DNA from: Boletus sp. NGJ
Lineage: Eukaryota; Basidiomycota; Agaricomycetes; Boletales; Boletaceae
NCBI GenBank assembly: GCA_019096195.1
Contig: JAGTXK010000091.1
Location: forward strand, 310,001 to 374,000
Direction: 5' to 3'
Length of the DNA stretch: 64,000 nucleotides
A program made the translations under genes and the position numbers. Shown piece after piece: positions 1-11,804 of the stretch. Position 1 is the first letter of the stretch; the number at the start of each line of letters is the position of its first letter. The notes below the pieces were generated by a model. It was not told the DNA's origin, did no database searches, and worked only from the letters and a program-made list of their open reading frames with translations.

Positions 1-553
1 ATCCACAAGGTGAAACTGCTTCTGTGCTCTTCTCGTCTGATGGTACACACGACGTTCGTGGGTGCACTTGGCTCGTGCTGTGCCCGCCCCCCAGGCGGCT
101 ATATAGTATCGCGTGTGAAAGAGCGAGTCAATGGAAGCGATCGCAACCTCGTTACCGTTCGTTGTCAAGCTCGCGCTGAATCCAAGAACACGAATAATAT
201 TCCATCCGTTCGCAGCGAAGCGGGCTCTATCATACAATAAATCAATGCCATAGTCTCGGTCTGAACACCGAGGGAACGAAAACAGATGAGATGTCTATGC
301 GAACAAGCATGCAAAGAAAGAGTCGAATCTATCTATGTGTATATGCATGTATATACAAGTGTGAGTGAGATGAGTGATGAGAAGGGAGAGATAATGAGCG
401 TGGGTGTTACGTGAGAATTTGAAAGAAATTCAAGGACCGTTGTCGTGCATGCTCATTTCGAGCATGGTCGTGCAGAAGAAAGAAGGGCAAGTGTCCCAAA
501 TTTTGAAGGGGTAGAACAACAAAGAGATGAGTTTTGATGAGACAGAATAGGAA
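1..553. other. Left-edge intergenic stretch
   Basis: I see no convincing gene here. A 76-codon open frame at 10-240 on the plus strand has no recognisable domain or composition and is probably chance. The part next to 553 is the 3' flank of the minus-strand ECL1-type gene. Confidence 0.5.
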
Positions 554-1666
554 TTATGCCGCGATCGCACGGGTGCCCTTGCGACCTCTAACGCCGTCCC
601 AGCGTTTCGGAGCCATGAGGAGTACGGACGAGTCCGAGCTGGCGAGAGAAGACGAGAGGGAGGGAGCGCGGGTCCAGTGGACGGGCTCGATTTGCCGTTG
701 CGAGTCGCACTTCTGATAATAAGCGGGGTGGTACTGCGGTTGGGGAGCGACTACGATCTCGTCTTGGTCTTCATCCTCGCCATCGACCCAGTCTAGCTCG
801 GCCGCTCGGCAAGAGGGGAATATGACGGGGGTTGGGGTGTGGGAGTGGGTGGGGGTCGAAGGATCCCTGTGTGGGGAGAAAAAAACCTTCTTTGCGGGCA
901 GTTTGTGACGGGAAAGCGGGGCGGGGGAGTGGACAGGGGTCTTTTTCGATTTTTTAGACGACGAAAGAGGCTTCTTCCCCTGAGGAACGGCGGGAAAATA
1001 ATCGGTGACTTTCTCGATCACGTAGACGTCCTTTGCAGACTTTGTGCTGTTTGAACGGTCACGACCGACCCAGGAACGCACGAGGGCACCGATATTTACG
1101 CCAAAGGACGCGTCTTCGTCGGGTGTTGCGACCAAGGGTTCTGTGAGGAGGGAGGTGAGGGAGGTGCTCGCCTCGCTCATGCAGGTCGTCGTGTTGGCGG
1201 GGGCGGTTGGATCGGAGTAGGTGTGCGGAGGGCGTGCAGGGTAGGGCGGACGGACATGCGCGGGGGAGGAGAGGGAGAGGGTGGGGAGCGGGGTGGATGC
1301 GGCCGTGCGCTCGATAAGCTTTGGGGTCGGCTGGTGGCGTATACGGGGAGACGGGGGACGCTCGGATGGGAGTGGGGAGGAGGGAGGGAGATCCGCAAAG
1401 GGGAGAGCGGGTGCGCCAGCTGGAATGTGGGGCGGAATTGCCTGTGCCCACTCGCGAATGCGGTAGGCGCCGGATGGGGGGAGTGGTGCAGGATGTGCGC
1501 GGAGAGAGGAGGAGGGCTGGGCGTAGGAGAGACACTCTGGGGAACAGTATGGGCCGGAAGCGGCTGGGAAGTCATCCTGTGGGAGGTGTGAGGGGGGACG
1601 GGGAGGAGGGGGAGGGTGTGGACGTACGAGTTTGCGTTCGCAGGAGAGACACCAGTCGACGTCCAT
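554..1666 (-). CDS. ECL1/2/3-type zinc-binding protein
   Basis: The protein is about 370 residues in a single exon. It opens with MDVDWCLSCERK, followed about 35 residues later by YCSPECLS. This short CxxC...CxxxC cluster at the extreme N-terminus is the hallmark of the fungal Ecl1 family, small zinc-binding proteins linked in yeasts to chronological lifespan and stress responses. The open frame continues 48 codons upstream to 1810, but I place the start at 1666 because the family begins at this MDVDWC-like sequence. The rest is low-complexity, rich in proline and serine, with a basic patch (KKSKK) and an acidic patch (DGEDEDQDE) near the C-terminus. It is much longer than the roughly 80-residue yeast proteins, as is usual in basidiomycetes. 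What the disordered tail does is unknown. Confidence 0.75.
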   Translation of the reverse strand: MDVDWCLSCERKLVRPHPPPPPRPPSHLPQDDFPAASGPYCSPECLSYAQPSSSLRAHPAPLPPSGAYRIREWAQAIPPHIPAGAPALPFADLPPSSPLPSERPPSPRIRHQPTPKLIERTAASTPLPTLSLSSPAHVRPPYPARPPHTYSDPTAPANTTTCMSEASTSLTSLLTEPLVATPDEDASFGVNIGALVRSWVGRDRSNSTKSAKDVYVIEKVTDYFPAVPQGKKPLSSSKKSKKTPVHSPAPLSRHKLPAKKVFFSPHRDPSTPTHSHTPTPVIFPSCRAAELDWVDGEDEDQDEIVVAPQPQYHPAYYQKCDSQRQIEPVHWTRAPSLSSSLASSDSSVLLMAPKRWDGVRGRKGTRAIAA

Positions 1667-2072
1667 TGGAGAGTCGAGGACGAGGAGGACGTTGAGAGAG
1701 GACGTTTGGACTTGGACGAGAAAAAAAGCGGACGGGGCAAGGTGTGCTGGTGCGAGCTCCCTTCTTATATATCCGACTGCCATTTGGAGACGATCCAAGA
1801 TCCAGATCACGAGATGAGTGGCATGCCAAATTAGGGTGACCCTTTCTGGGCCAATTCAATTATTTAATTTACAGCTCTTTTTCATTATCGTCGATCGAGC
1901 ACAATTATTTATTTATGCATATTATTTTGTGACTCTGCGCATCGGCGATCCGAGTCAGCATCTGTGGCGACACGCGCAGCACTAACACCCACGGCGTACA
2001 GCAGGACCTTCGCGAAGCACAACGCTCGAGTCCCCATCGCTACTGCAGAGGGATTGATACGACCAGTCCAAC
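1667..2072. other. Intergenic, probable promoter of the ECL1-type gene
   Basis: About 400 bp separate the minus-strand ECL1-type start from a possible small plus-strand gene at 2073. The first 250 bp are AT-rich. I see no gene in it. Confidence 0.4.
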
Positions 2073-2295
2073 ATGCACAAACAGACAACGGAACCGGCTC
2101 AAGATAAGCGATGGGAACCCGAGGTCAGTGTCGTCGGCGGAGTCACCCCACATATCCTTTAAACTAACTTTGCCATTCATTCAGAATGGCACCCCAGCAC
2201 GCCGCGCAACTTTCCACAACAGACCTCTCACCGACCGCCAACAGAAGCGCACTCCGCGTACGGTGCTTGTACTCGGGCGTCTCCTATACAGATAA
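2073..2295 (+). CDS. Possible small spliced gene, unknown product
   Basis: The ATG at 2073 opens 17 codons ending at 2123. A well-formed intron follows (2124-2184): it starts GTCAGT, has a CTAAC branch-point sequence 17 nt before the end, and ends TTCAG. The frame continues at 2185 with 36 residues rich in Arg, Thr and Gln and stops at 2295, giving about 53 residues. I recognise no family. The intron signals are better than chance would usually give, so a transcript is plausible. Whether the peptide is made, or these are 5' exons of a non-coding RNA, cannot be told from sequence. Confidence 0.35.
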
Positions 2296-2598
2296 GCGTC
2301 CGTTAGTGACGCGTCCATAGCCACATATAGCGGACAATGGGCGGTTCTGAGAACAATGGGAAAAGACAACTGTTAACGCAAATGCCACAGCATCGCATTA
2401 CCCGGTTGCGGAGATGATCGTCTCGACATCTCCCCAGGGAACGGGAGGGCAATAATTGTGGGCACCACCCAACCGTCCACAGGATGGAGCGTTAGGAGTG
2501 ACGGCGATCAGCTCATCTCCGCAACTTCCCCCCCACAGCATCACGAAAGGGGTGCAGGAGAAGAACCGACAGTTGGATGCGACCAACCACAACTTCCT
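2296..2598. other. Intergenic, 3' flank of the SET-domain gene
   Basis: About 300 bp between the possible small gene and the stop codon of the SET gene on the minus strand. I see no gene or RNA in it. Confidence 0.4.
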
Positions 2599-5500
2599 CT
2601 AGGGAAGGAAGGGAACATCTTTCCCTTGCTCTGCGAGGAAGCGGACAGTCACACCGATGCGGGTCGTTGGGACCGTGTACGCCTCGCCCGGTCAGGATCT
2701 TCGCCGCTATAATGCAGCCAGGAGAACCGAAATCTAATCACCCCGAGCTCGGGCAATCAGGGTCGACGCAACGGGGGATACAACAACATCCATACGTCCC
2801 AAGAATAATCGATCGTGTGCGAAACACTCACGTCAAGCAGGTCCCCGAGTTGTGCTGCAGTCATACCGACACCGCGCTGCCCTTTTCCAAGCGTCGGAGG
2901 ACGATACCGGTCGTGACAGAGACCGACCACAGTGCGCGCCAGGAGGAGCGCCACGCAGCGGGTTGCGTCGTCGCCATCGGACGCGTCGAGGACTTTTCGA
3001 TCTTGCCCCACTCGTGCAGACCCGGGTGTGGTTCTGCCTAATCCATCGACCCGACAACTCTCCCGGTTTGCCACGACGGAATCGCTAGTGCGGCGGACGC
3101 GCTTCGAGGGCCGCCCTCTGTCCGCGCTTCGACTGCGGTCGCGTTGGGGGCGATATCCAGCTGCGTGGTCCGCATCTGTTCTCGTCGAGGATGGAGATGA
3201 CTCTTCCGTTGCTTGGCTCGTGGTTATCTCAGGGCCCCGGGGTCCGGACCCAAGGGGCCGAGCGAGGGTAATGTGTTGTTCATAGTGTGGTTTGATCGAG
3301 CCCGAGGGGACGGTGATGGTCGTCAATGTGCCTCTGGCTGGTCGAGACTCCACCTGAACTGGCTGTGCGAAATCGTCTGATGGACGTCCCAGATGGGGCA
3401 AAGGAGGCGACCTTGTTGATCCTTGATTGCCACCATCTTCCACGTCCCCGTCTCCATCCTGCATATCCCGAAGACGCTCAACCCATCCCTGAACGCTAAT
3501 TAACGTTGCCTTCAATTCTGTCAGCGATTCAATCGCGTCTCCAAAAGAACCACCCAAATACGACCGGGCAGCACACAATGCCACTAGCACGCAAAGCAGC
3601 CACAGCTTGTGTGACATCTTTCCGTCAGCGTTGACAACCAAGTCATCGCCATTGAATACAAGCCCATCCTCTTCTTCGTCCCATGCCACATCCGAGTCCC
3701 ACATACCCGCAACGTGAGTAAAAACGCGGAGCAGTCGGCTTGTTCTGTTTTCCCGACCAGGCGCTTCGCTTGGGTGCCCAACACTTCTTCTTGCGCAAGG
3801 TTCGCCAATATCAACAGATACAGACAACGAAGGTGTAGCTTCGCTGTCGTAGGGCTGCTGTTCCTTATCGTAAACCTCAGGACCGCCGTGATCGGTAAAG
3901 TCACCCACCCTGAACGTGTTCCTGTTTGTAAGCCGTTCGAACAAAGAACCACTCGTGACGGCATGGTCATCCCCCAGCCCAACATACGTGAAGAGATTCC
4001 TCACGGTCGATGGCAGGTCGAACACCATCCGCACAGTGTCATGTTCGTTCTCGGGGAGTATAAAGCCATATCGCGAGAGGAGCACTGCGTTGGGCAAGGA
4101 TCCGTACGTGTTAAACACCTGGCTGAGCGGAGGGATGGGCCGCACGGTACGCATTTCAAGGTGGTCGATCTCGCTCGATCCGTCATGCGACAGCGGATGT
4201 ACCACTGAAGCAGGGACCGTCATCTCACGGTCGTGCTCACATTCGGCGAAAGAGCCGCATTCGACACAGACGTCATAATCGCTCTGCAAGCGCAACCCGT
4301 CAATTCCCCGACTCATCCTTGAAGAAAAAGGGGGCAGCGGGCGAAGATGGGCCATCATGCCATATCGCCCGATAGAGTGCGACTTGGTCGAGAAGGATCG
4401 GGTTTCATTACTACTCACCTCCATTTGTACATGATTATCGTTCGTGTGGTTGAAACTGGAAGGTGCGTCAGATTTGCACACGCCGAACAGCAAGGACTCA
4501 ATTAAGAGACGCGGACAACAGCCATATGGGAGACACTCAAAGTGAATGTCTTCCGTCATCGAGTTCTCGCTCGCAATGTCCCCTCCACGAACATGACGGA
4601 GCGGAAAACGATGCGGTGCTGTTCTATTAGTTACTCCGCACAATGAGCAGAGATGGAGGGTAGCAACGGCCACTATCCTAGCCACAAGCGTAATAGGGAC
4701 TTGTGATTCTCAATCAAATGAACAAGCAGCGTTGGAGTGTTGTAGCAACCAACAAAGCAGGAAACACAGATGCCTATTTTTGGATACGAGGGCCTCGTGG
4801 CGCCAATGCCACACCCCGTGTAAAGTCGGTCGACAAGGCGAGGAGACTTACGCGTCGGCAATTGGAACCATTGCGAGTCCATGGTACGCATCCACCCAGA
4901 AGGCACGTGTTGAAACGAGCGAGTACGCATGGCAAAATCCCGCGAACGAAACCTCGGCATCCCCAGGGCCAGTCGAGACTGCGTGAAGCGTGGGTTCCAC
5001 GACGTCAAGGTAGTATTGACGTACTTCTTCCTGCTTGCAAACTACGCATCAGTTACTAAGCACTCGAGTGTGAACACATGAAGAGTCAAGACAGACAGTC
5101 AAATCATTTGCAAGTTTGCTGGATCAAGGGTCCACGGAGACTCGTGGGGCGAGCTTGTCGCAGATATAAACGAATTGAGGAGACAGCCATCAAGGAGATC
5201 CGATCGTCTGAGAATGAAGACCCATTCATCAATGTCAGGTTGCAATTAACACAGACATGGCCACGAGGGTAACGTGCTTTGCTGGTAGCAAACCAAGACC
5301 CTTGCACCGACCTGTCTGGACCGGTATTTGATACGGTCTCGAAGATGGTGCGGAGGTAAAGAAACGCGACAGATCAAAAAGATCCGCCGGACATTCCCGA
5401 GTCACGATCGTTGCTGAAACCGCACATCTGGCTGACTCGTGTTGCGCGCTCATGCACAAGCCACGCCATATATAGAACATGTCCGCCACTGCATGGCCCA

Positions 5501-6939
5501 CTGCCATCAGTCACCATGCATGCGCAGTTCTGCATGCCGTATCACGGGAAAATGCGAGTGGCGGTCTGGCGATATGAAACTTCCAAGCCTGCGCATCACG
5601 AAAGGATGTGCGACCAGACTAGAAAGTGATAGTCGTCTCGCCAAGCGCATCAAGAAGTAATCAAAGTAGACGGGAATGGGCGAAAGGGACGTAAGGGGTG
5701 GTGACACGCGAAGTGGAAAGGGTGTGTCAAGTATGGTCCCGAAGGAACAACACGGACAAAGTAAATGCGAATAAGTACAAGAAGACATGGCAGCGCGAAC
5801 CAAACATCTGATCAGACTCACCATCAAGCCTACCTGCTCCGGATCAGCCTCTGTGACTTGAAGCCATTCCTTTGCATTCTGACTGTCGTAGAACCGCACA
5901 CACCATGGACATTGGGAAAGGGTGTTTCGTCGTTGATATTCGTCTGTTGCTGACGTATCATTGGTATTCATACTACATCCGCGGGCTGAACAAGTGCACG
6001 GCCGAGTTTCGATGACATCGGCGACACCCCAAAACATGGAAATGTCCACTGTTTCCCGCGGCAGGGTCTGAAGATACCCGAACCACCGTGAAAGTGAGCC
6101 TAGCAAGCTTGATAAAGCAAATCATGTCGAAAATATCAACAACCGTCATTGAAAAAGAATCCGTAGATAGGGAAATCCCGGATTCAAAATTAGGAAGGTG
6201 CGAAGATCAAACACGGTGGCGGAGTATTAGGCGAGATGGAGTTGGCGTTGATGTTTGCGGTAGGGGTTGCAGATATTTTTGGTATTTTTTTTTTTGCAGT
6301 GTAAGAACCGTAGCAATAGGAGCGCGTCAAGCGGCATCCAGCCGACGCCAACAAAGGGAGCAGTGCATGTCAACACCGCGGCCAACAAGGGGTAAAGAAG
6401 GAGCTTACGCACAGTTCACCGTAAAGCGCGAGAGCGAGGGAAAGGTGTGCACCATGACCACAAGGTACGGCTGATATATGCTGAGAGAAGAAGCACGACT
6501 TGACAGACAAAACGGCGGACTTGGGAATATAGACAACTGCCATACCAAAAGATAAATTAGCGCACAAGTCCCCTTGAAGCCAAGTTGGGCGAGGGTCAAT
6601 GGCCCACAGTCTGAAACAGCGGGAGAGCGATTGGTCTCTTCAATAACACTCACTCACACGCTAACACAAACCCAGGTAGTGCCAAACGAGGCATCAAGAA
6701 AAGGGGACACGGATGGCTTCAACGCCGAGGATAGTTTGATGGAACTCACGGGTACAAACGCATTCAATCAGCTCTCCACGCGAATAAACAGAGAGTCCGC
6801 GTTCGCGGGAGGGCTCGTCAGCTTCGTCGCAGCCAAGGCCGAGAGGATGCTGAGAGTCGATGATCTGTAACCTCGGGTCGATCTGGATGCGATTGTCCGC
6901 ACACCAAGACAACAGCACCGCTATTCTGCTTGACGACAT
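2599..6939 (-). CDS. SET-domain lysine methyltransferase, RKM4/Rubisco-LSMT type
   Basis: Seven exons can be joined in frame: 6939-6750, 6536-6413, 6107-5834, 5030-4852, 4455-4419, 4283-2832 and 2682-2599. They total 2340 nt, or 779 codons plus stop. The protein starts MSSSRIAVLLSWCADNRI, followed by VYIPKSAVLSVKSC, the SET core SRWFGYLQTLP, the AYHGLAMVPIADAFNH stretch spanning a splice site (NH of the SET fold), and then DYDVCVECGSFAECEHD, the Cys-rich post-core motif of RKM4-like enzymes. Known members methylate lysines on ribosomal or other proteins using S-adenosylmethionine. The protein is longer than yeast Rkm4 (about 490 residues) because exon 6 adds a disordered region with an RS/RR-rich, NLS-like patch. 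Intron 3 (5031-5833) is about 800 bp, against 55-200 bp for most others. The last exon uses a GAG acceptor and is the least certain. The substrate is not predictable. Confidence 0.82.
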
Positions 6940-7186
6940 CGCCGATGGTTATGGGGTGCCCGTGCGCACGAGGAGCGGCTTGGTGGCGCTCTCCTCCGAG
7001 GCTCGCGAGGATAACTATAAAATTTGACTTAGCTAACACTTAACCCCTCCTGAGAAGCAAATCCACGCGTTCCATTCTATTAATGCCAGAGGGCTCTCGA
7101 GGGAGAGGGACAGACTGCTGCTATCATTAAATAAAGCAACTACCCATATCATGTACTCTTCCAAATCTGAGGCGCACAAAACTGGC

Positions 7187-8131
7187 TTACTCCTTCTTGT
7201 CTTTGTCGGACGTTGATCTTGCTGCCTCCTCTTTCTCCACCTTCTCCAATTTTGCTAGACCCTTGAGTTCAATCCTGCGTGCATATTCCTGGCCACCCTG
7301 TTCCCAAAAATAAATCTCAGCGGACCGTAAAATATATAATTGCAACCAACGAAACCAAGAAAACATCGAGCTGCCTTCGCGAAGGCTGATGGTGCGGAAA
7401 CGGCGTCGGCTACGGGACGCCGCGAGAATGTATGTACCCCGCCTGAGAAGAAAAGCGCGCGTCGGATGGTGTCGCACCACCCGAGGAACAAATCGGACGT
7501 CGGGAATTAGGACTTACCTGTAACCCCAATATCGCTCCGAGAGCAAGCATCATAATCGTATTCCCGGCCGACAAGATTTTCATGGCATTGACGCGATCAT
7601 CCATCGTATCCACCTCGACTGGAGTAACTATCGTGCGCAAGCATGGGATTGTCACAGATATATAGACTGATATTGCGAAGAGGTAGCCGGCTTGGACCCG
7701 TTCGTGAGTACTGATTATCATCAAAAGGGTGCCAAAACGGCTTCACCTAGGCTTGAACCGTCGAAGAACATGGCGCTCTCGTCCCATATCAGGAGCTTGG
7801 CAACAAGGCCAATCAGCCCAACTCCTATGAAGCCATGTAGGAGTGCCTATATCAGTTTTGTTAACTCGCGGTGTCAAGTAGGGCGCCCGATGGACCGACC
7901 TTGATGGCGGGCGGCGCATTAAAGAACGTTGCGTAGAACTGGAATCCATCCTTGAAGATGTCTTCTGTCCAATCCTGGTACAAAATACGGTAGTCGACGA
8001 AGAAGCATATGAACAGCACCCCTTATAAGAGATGCAGCACCAAGTTAGCGAACCTACAATCTGCACACGGAACGCAACACACCAAGGAAAAACGAGCAAG
8101 ATGCAAGCACTGCGCCTTGTTTGAAGCCCAT
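7187..8131 (-). CDS. SHR3: SHR3-type ER chaperone for amino acid permeases
   Basis: The start at 8131 gives MGFKQGAVLASCSFFLG, spliced at a GTGTGT donor into VLFICFFVDYRILYQDW and on to FFNAPPAIK. This is the characteristic N-terminus of fungal Shr3/Psh3 proteins. Later exons encode SVTIPCLRTIVTPVE, a further membrane segment (TIMMLALGAILGLQ) and a charged cytoplasmic tail, GQEYARRIELKGLAKLEK, ending in lysines and stopping at 7187. The family is a polytopic ER membrane chaperone that stops amino acid permeases aggregating and lets them into COPII vesicles. About four hydrophobic segments are visible, as expected. The gene lies tail-to-head downstream of IPI3 on the same strand, 95 bp away. 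Confidence 0.85.
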
Positions 8132-8226
8132 CTTTGAATCCAAGCAAGCGTACTCTTCGCCAACGTCAACGTCGGGGGAACTAGGTATCAATTTGTTCAC
8201 ACGGTGCCTCACAGCCACAAATGTAT

Positions 8227-10003
8227 CTACTCATCCATTTGAACGTCTGCCTCCATCTCAGACTGTGGGTTGTTACCCTTGAGCACCCTTTGCACAACAA
8301 CTTGCCATATCGCATCATTCACGCCTTTTGCCTTCCCCAACTGCTCCTTTAATTGCCCCACCTCCGCCTCGAGCTCTGCAACTCTACCTGTCAACGGGAC
8401 TCCCAAAGGCTCAGCTTCAGTCGGCCGAACGAAAGAAGAAAGATCCCGTTGAAATTCAGGTTCGGAGTAGTCATATTCACACCGGCTAATTTGTGGTGTC
8501 TGTTGAAATGAGCTGTCGACCCCTCTTCCGACGCAAGTAAAAAAACTCACCTCATTTGTGATTGGCAACATCATCGACACCTCGTGTAGCTCTCTTGCAT
8601 TCACATCTTTCATCCGATGGAATGCTGCAACTGGCCGCACTGGCATCACATCGCGGGCGTCTGCCACGCTGGCCACGTTCAGAGAGAGACTGATGTGGCC
8701 CACGAGGTCTGGAGGCTTGAGCATCGTCGCAAGGAATGATATCGACATGTCTTTATGCGTGGAGATCGTCCGCAGAAGTTGATATGACGCAATGTCGTAG
8801 ACGTGGATGAGCCCTGATGCTGTTCCGACCAGGAGCAGTGATCCGTTCATTGAGACACAAAGAGCAGTCACAGGCTGACAAATGTCAATGAGTCGTTTTT
8901 GTCCTGTAGTGCTGTCCGAATCGAAATGGACGACGTCGGATGCGCCTGCACCCCCGATAGCTTCGATGAAGGGTCCTGCATTGTTTTTGACTTGGCGTTC
9001 GCGAAATAGGTTTACCTGGTAGATAGATCCATCGGGTGAAGAAGCGAAAAAGAGGCGTTCAGTGATGTCCCAGACAAGGTAACGTATTGGCTTTGGGAAA
9101 TGGAAAGTCGTTATCAAAGACTGGGTGGCCAGATCCCACAACTAATGGTGCTGTCAGTCGAGAGACCAACCAGTTTGACTGTCTGGTCACCTTTACGGTG
9201 TGGTCAAGGGATCCAGTCAACACGCGACACATCGGGAATGCACCAAAGCCGCAGACGACATCCGTCACTGGAAGGGTGTGATCCAGTAGCGTGAATTGTG
9301 GAAGAGGGTGATCATTTTGGAGATCGTCATCCACCAATCTGAGGGGAGGACAGAGTCAGTTTACACGTCCATTTTACGCCAAGTAAATCAACACGGACTT
9401 CGACACTGACCAGACGCTGACACCAGAATCTTCACTGGCAGACACCAAAACCGTCCCATCGTAAGTGAATTTTAGCACGCTCACTTGGCGATAGTGAGCA
9501 TCCCAAGAACTGTAGAGTATGCCCGATGCGACCTACTATCCAAAGGGTCATGACATGGGGCATACTGAGAAAGCTGAAACGAAACGCGCCTCCCAGAGGT
9601 ATATCCGTCCCTGAGCAGTACCACCGGCGCAGTAGCTTGCCTTTTGATCCAATGCCAGACAAGTCAACTTTTCCGGCAAAACGACCTTTATGGCGATCTG
9701 GTCCTGTTCGTCGATAGTCAGTTACTGGTAAACCATCCTCGGGCAACTCGAGATACACGCTTTTTGAAAATTATAGACATTCAAAAGGGCCTTATCTGAT
9801 TGCGCTGCAAGCATGATTCCTCCCTGACCATCCTTTGTCTCTACAAAGGCACTGCAATGTGGTGCAGAGCTAGTTTGCTTGAAGGAGGAGAGGACATTGC
9901 TTGTTTGAAGGTCATGCAGGACGAACGCTCCTGCGGCTGGTCCTGGTGCTGAACCTGATGGCTGTGGTGCCGTAGCGCATAATACGACCTCCTGAAGACC
10001 CAT
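8227..10003 (-). CDS. IPI3: IPI3/WDR18-type WD40 protein, 60S pre-ribosome processing
   Basis: The start at 10003 reads MGLQEVVLCATAPQPSG. Exons carry WD40 blades: QSDKALLNVYNFQK, the blade ending GRIYLWE-like, HTLPVTDVVCGFGAFP...VLTGSLDHTVK, and MWDLATQSLITTFHFPKPI followed by SPDGSIYQVNLFRER. This last pair is typical of Ipi3. The C-terminus after about residue 400 is a short coiled coil (RVAELEAEVGQLKEQLGKAKG) and an acidic end. Ipi3 acts with Rix1, Ipi1 and the Midasin ATPase in the nucleus to process ITS2 and remodel the 60S precursor. There are about five exons. Its start codon faces the J-protein gene across 190 bp, so a shared promoter is likely. I am confident of the family. Confidence 0.85.
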
Positions 10004-10193
10004 AAGCTGGTGACGCTGGTCAGTTGCCCTGTGACAGGTTTGCGGAAATGAAGAGAAGATCGAGCGCAGCCACAGCAGCAGGGTAGCCACGACACACCTT
10101 GGCTCGCACGACGCAGGTCATCTGCTCGTCCCCCCGTCGAGCAACTTTCGGTCACATATAATAGTACCTAGCTTCAACTTTGTCGACGAGACC

Positions 10194-11475
10194 ATGGCCA
10201 CGAATCTCTACGAAGTATTGGGAATTAGCCGCAATGCGACTTCGGAGGAAGGTAGGTCATATCTTTTACTGGACTGTGTCTGCTAATAGTGCTCAAATAT
10301 TCTCCAAGTCCGAAAAGCTTACAGGAGAAAGGCCTTGGAGACCCATCCTGATCGCCTGCCTCAAGGAGCCTCTGCGGCCGATAAGTCTACCTCCGAGGAC
10401 TTGTTCCGCAAGGTATGCACCCACCCTCGCTGTCCTACCATCTACTGCTCATCTATGCCACGCCGTCAGGTAAATAACGCATACGAAGTGTTGAGCGACT
10501 CTCAGAGCAGAGCAGTATACGATCAACATGGTGTCTGGCCCCCTCCAGAGCCTGCCCCCCAACGCCCCTTCGCCAATGGAGCCCACAATACCTTCTCAGA
10601 CCCCTTCTACCGCGATCCCTTCCGCCAGAACCCCTTCTCCCGTGGTCCTCGCATGAATCACTTCGGTGGTTTCGGGTTCGGATCGCAACCTGGCCCGACG
10701 GGCTTCACTGATCCATTCGTCTTGTTCAACTCGATATTTGGAGATATTCACAGAGCGTTCGAGGTCGATCCCTTCTTTGATGATACATTCGGACGCCACG
10801 GTTTCGGATCGAATCACTTTGGCGGTAGCTTCCTTAACAGTGGTTTCCATCCCATGGCCCCTTCTCCATTCGACTTCGGTGGCGGAAGTATGCTGGGCAG
10901 TAGTATGCATTCGTTCAGCAACGGCGGAAGCGGAGGAAGGTGGGTTTCTGAGAGTTGGACGAGCTCCAATGTCAATGGCGTGACGCACACCAAGTGTGTG
11001 CGCAAGGACTCGGAGGTGGGCATTTGGGTTCTTTGCCTGTTCTCCCTTCATACTGACAACGACTTAGGGAAATGAACACATTACCTATCGCTTCCCGGAT
11101 GGAACCGAACGTCGCACGATAAACGGTGTCGAGCAGTCTACCTCCCAGCTTCAAAGGGCCTTACCACCGAGTGCTCCGCCTGCCCCTCATCCGACCCATG
11201 CCGTTACCATCCCCCCTCCTCCTCCCCCCTACTCCGAAGCGGTTGCTCAACCACCTCTCCGTTCACGTTCAACGAGGCATCACGGACATTACGATGATTA
11301 TCCTAGTGATAGACGTGAGCACAGAGATAGACATAGGCACGAGCACTCGTCACGAGACAAGGAAAGGGACAGGGGTAGGGAGAATGAGAATGAGCGGGGT
11401 GGACATGGCAATCGCGATGATGGACATGGGTATGACCCGCAGAATAGCTCGTCCTGGAAGTTTTGGAGGCCCTAA
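10194..11475 (+). CDS. Class B J-domain co-chaperone (DNAJB6-like)
   Basis: The protein begins MATNLYEVLGISRNATSEE, then VRKAYRRKALETHPDRLP after an intron. HPD is the catalytic loop that stimulates Hsp70 ATPase. The J-domain ends with NNAYEVLSDSQSRAVYDQHG. A Gly/Phe-rich middle follows, with repeated DPF and NPF motifs and runs of GFG and FGG. A Gly/Ser stretch leads into TERRTINGVEQ and a basic, His/Arg/Asp-rich tail (about 50 residues of RDRHRHEH type), ending SSWKFWRP. There is no zinc-finger or classical C-terminal client-binding domain, so it resembles DNAJB6-type proteins rather than Ydj1 or Sis1. There are at least four exons. It has no signal peptide and is presumably cytosolic or nuclear. 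Confidence 0.82.
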
Positions 11476-11804
11476 GAAGGGATGATCGAACGATACTGGA
11501 GCTTGGTGGATGATGTTTTTTCTTTTTCTCTTTTTTTTTTTTGCATTCCTCGCTCAAGTTCTCTACCTGACGATACCGCAACCTGGTGCGACGTCTTTAA
11601 TTTGATATGCTTCCTCATTGTTCTTTCTATGATCTTGTAGAGTAATCGAAACTCTTTGTAAAGTGAAAATTTACTGCTGGCAGTCTCTTATCTGAATCTT
11701 TTTTTTTAAAAGTCTTCGCACCGTTGGTTCAGGTAACTCAGTATACTCGTCACTACTGGGCGTAAGTTACGTTCATCTGGGACGACATCGACACTTCGAA
11801 AAAT
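11476..11804. other. Convergent intergenic gap, 3' ends
   Basis: About 330 bp between the stop of the J-protein gene and the stop of the minus-strand gene at 11805. It contains T-rich runs in the 3' flank of the J-protein gene. No gene is seen. Confidence 0.45.

Noticed and set aside
10-240. A 76-codon frame at the left edge.
   Set aside because: No homology, no codon-like composition and no upstream context; probably chance.
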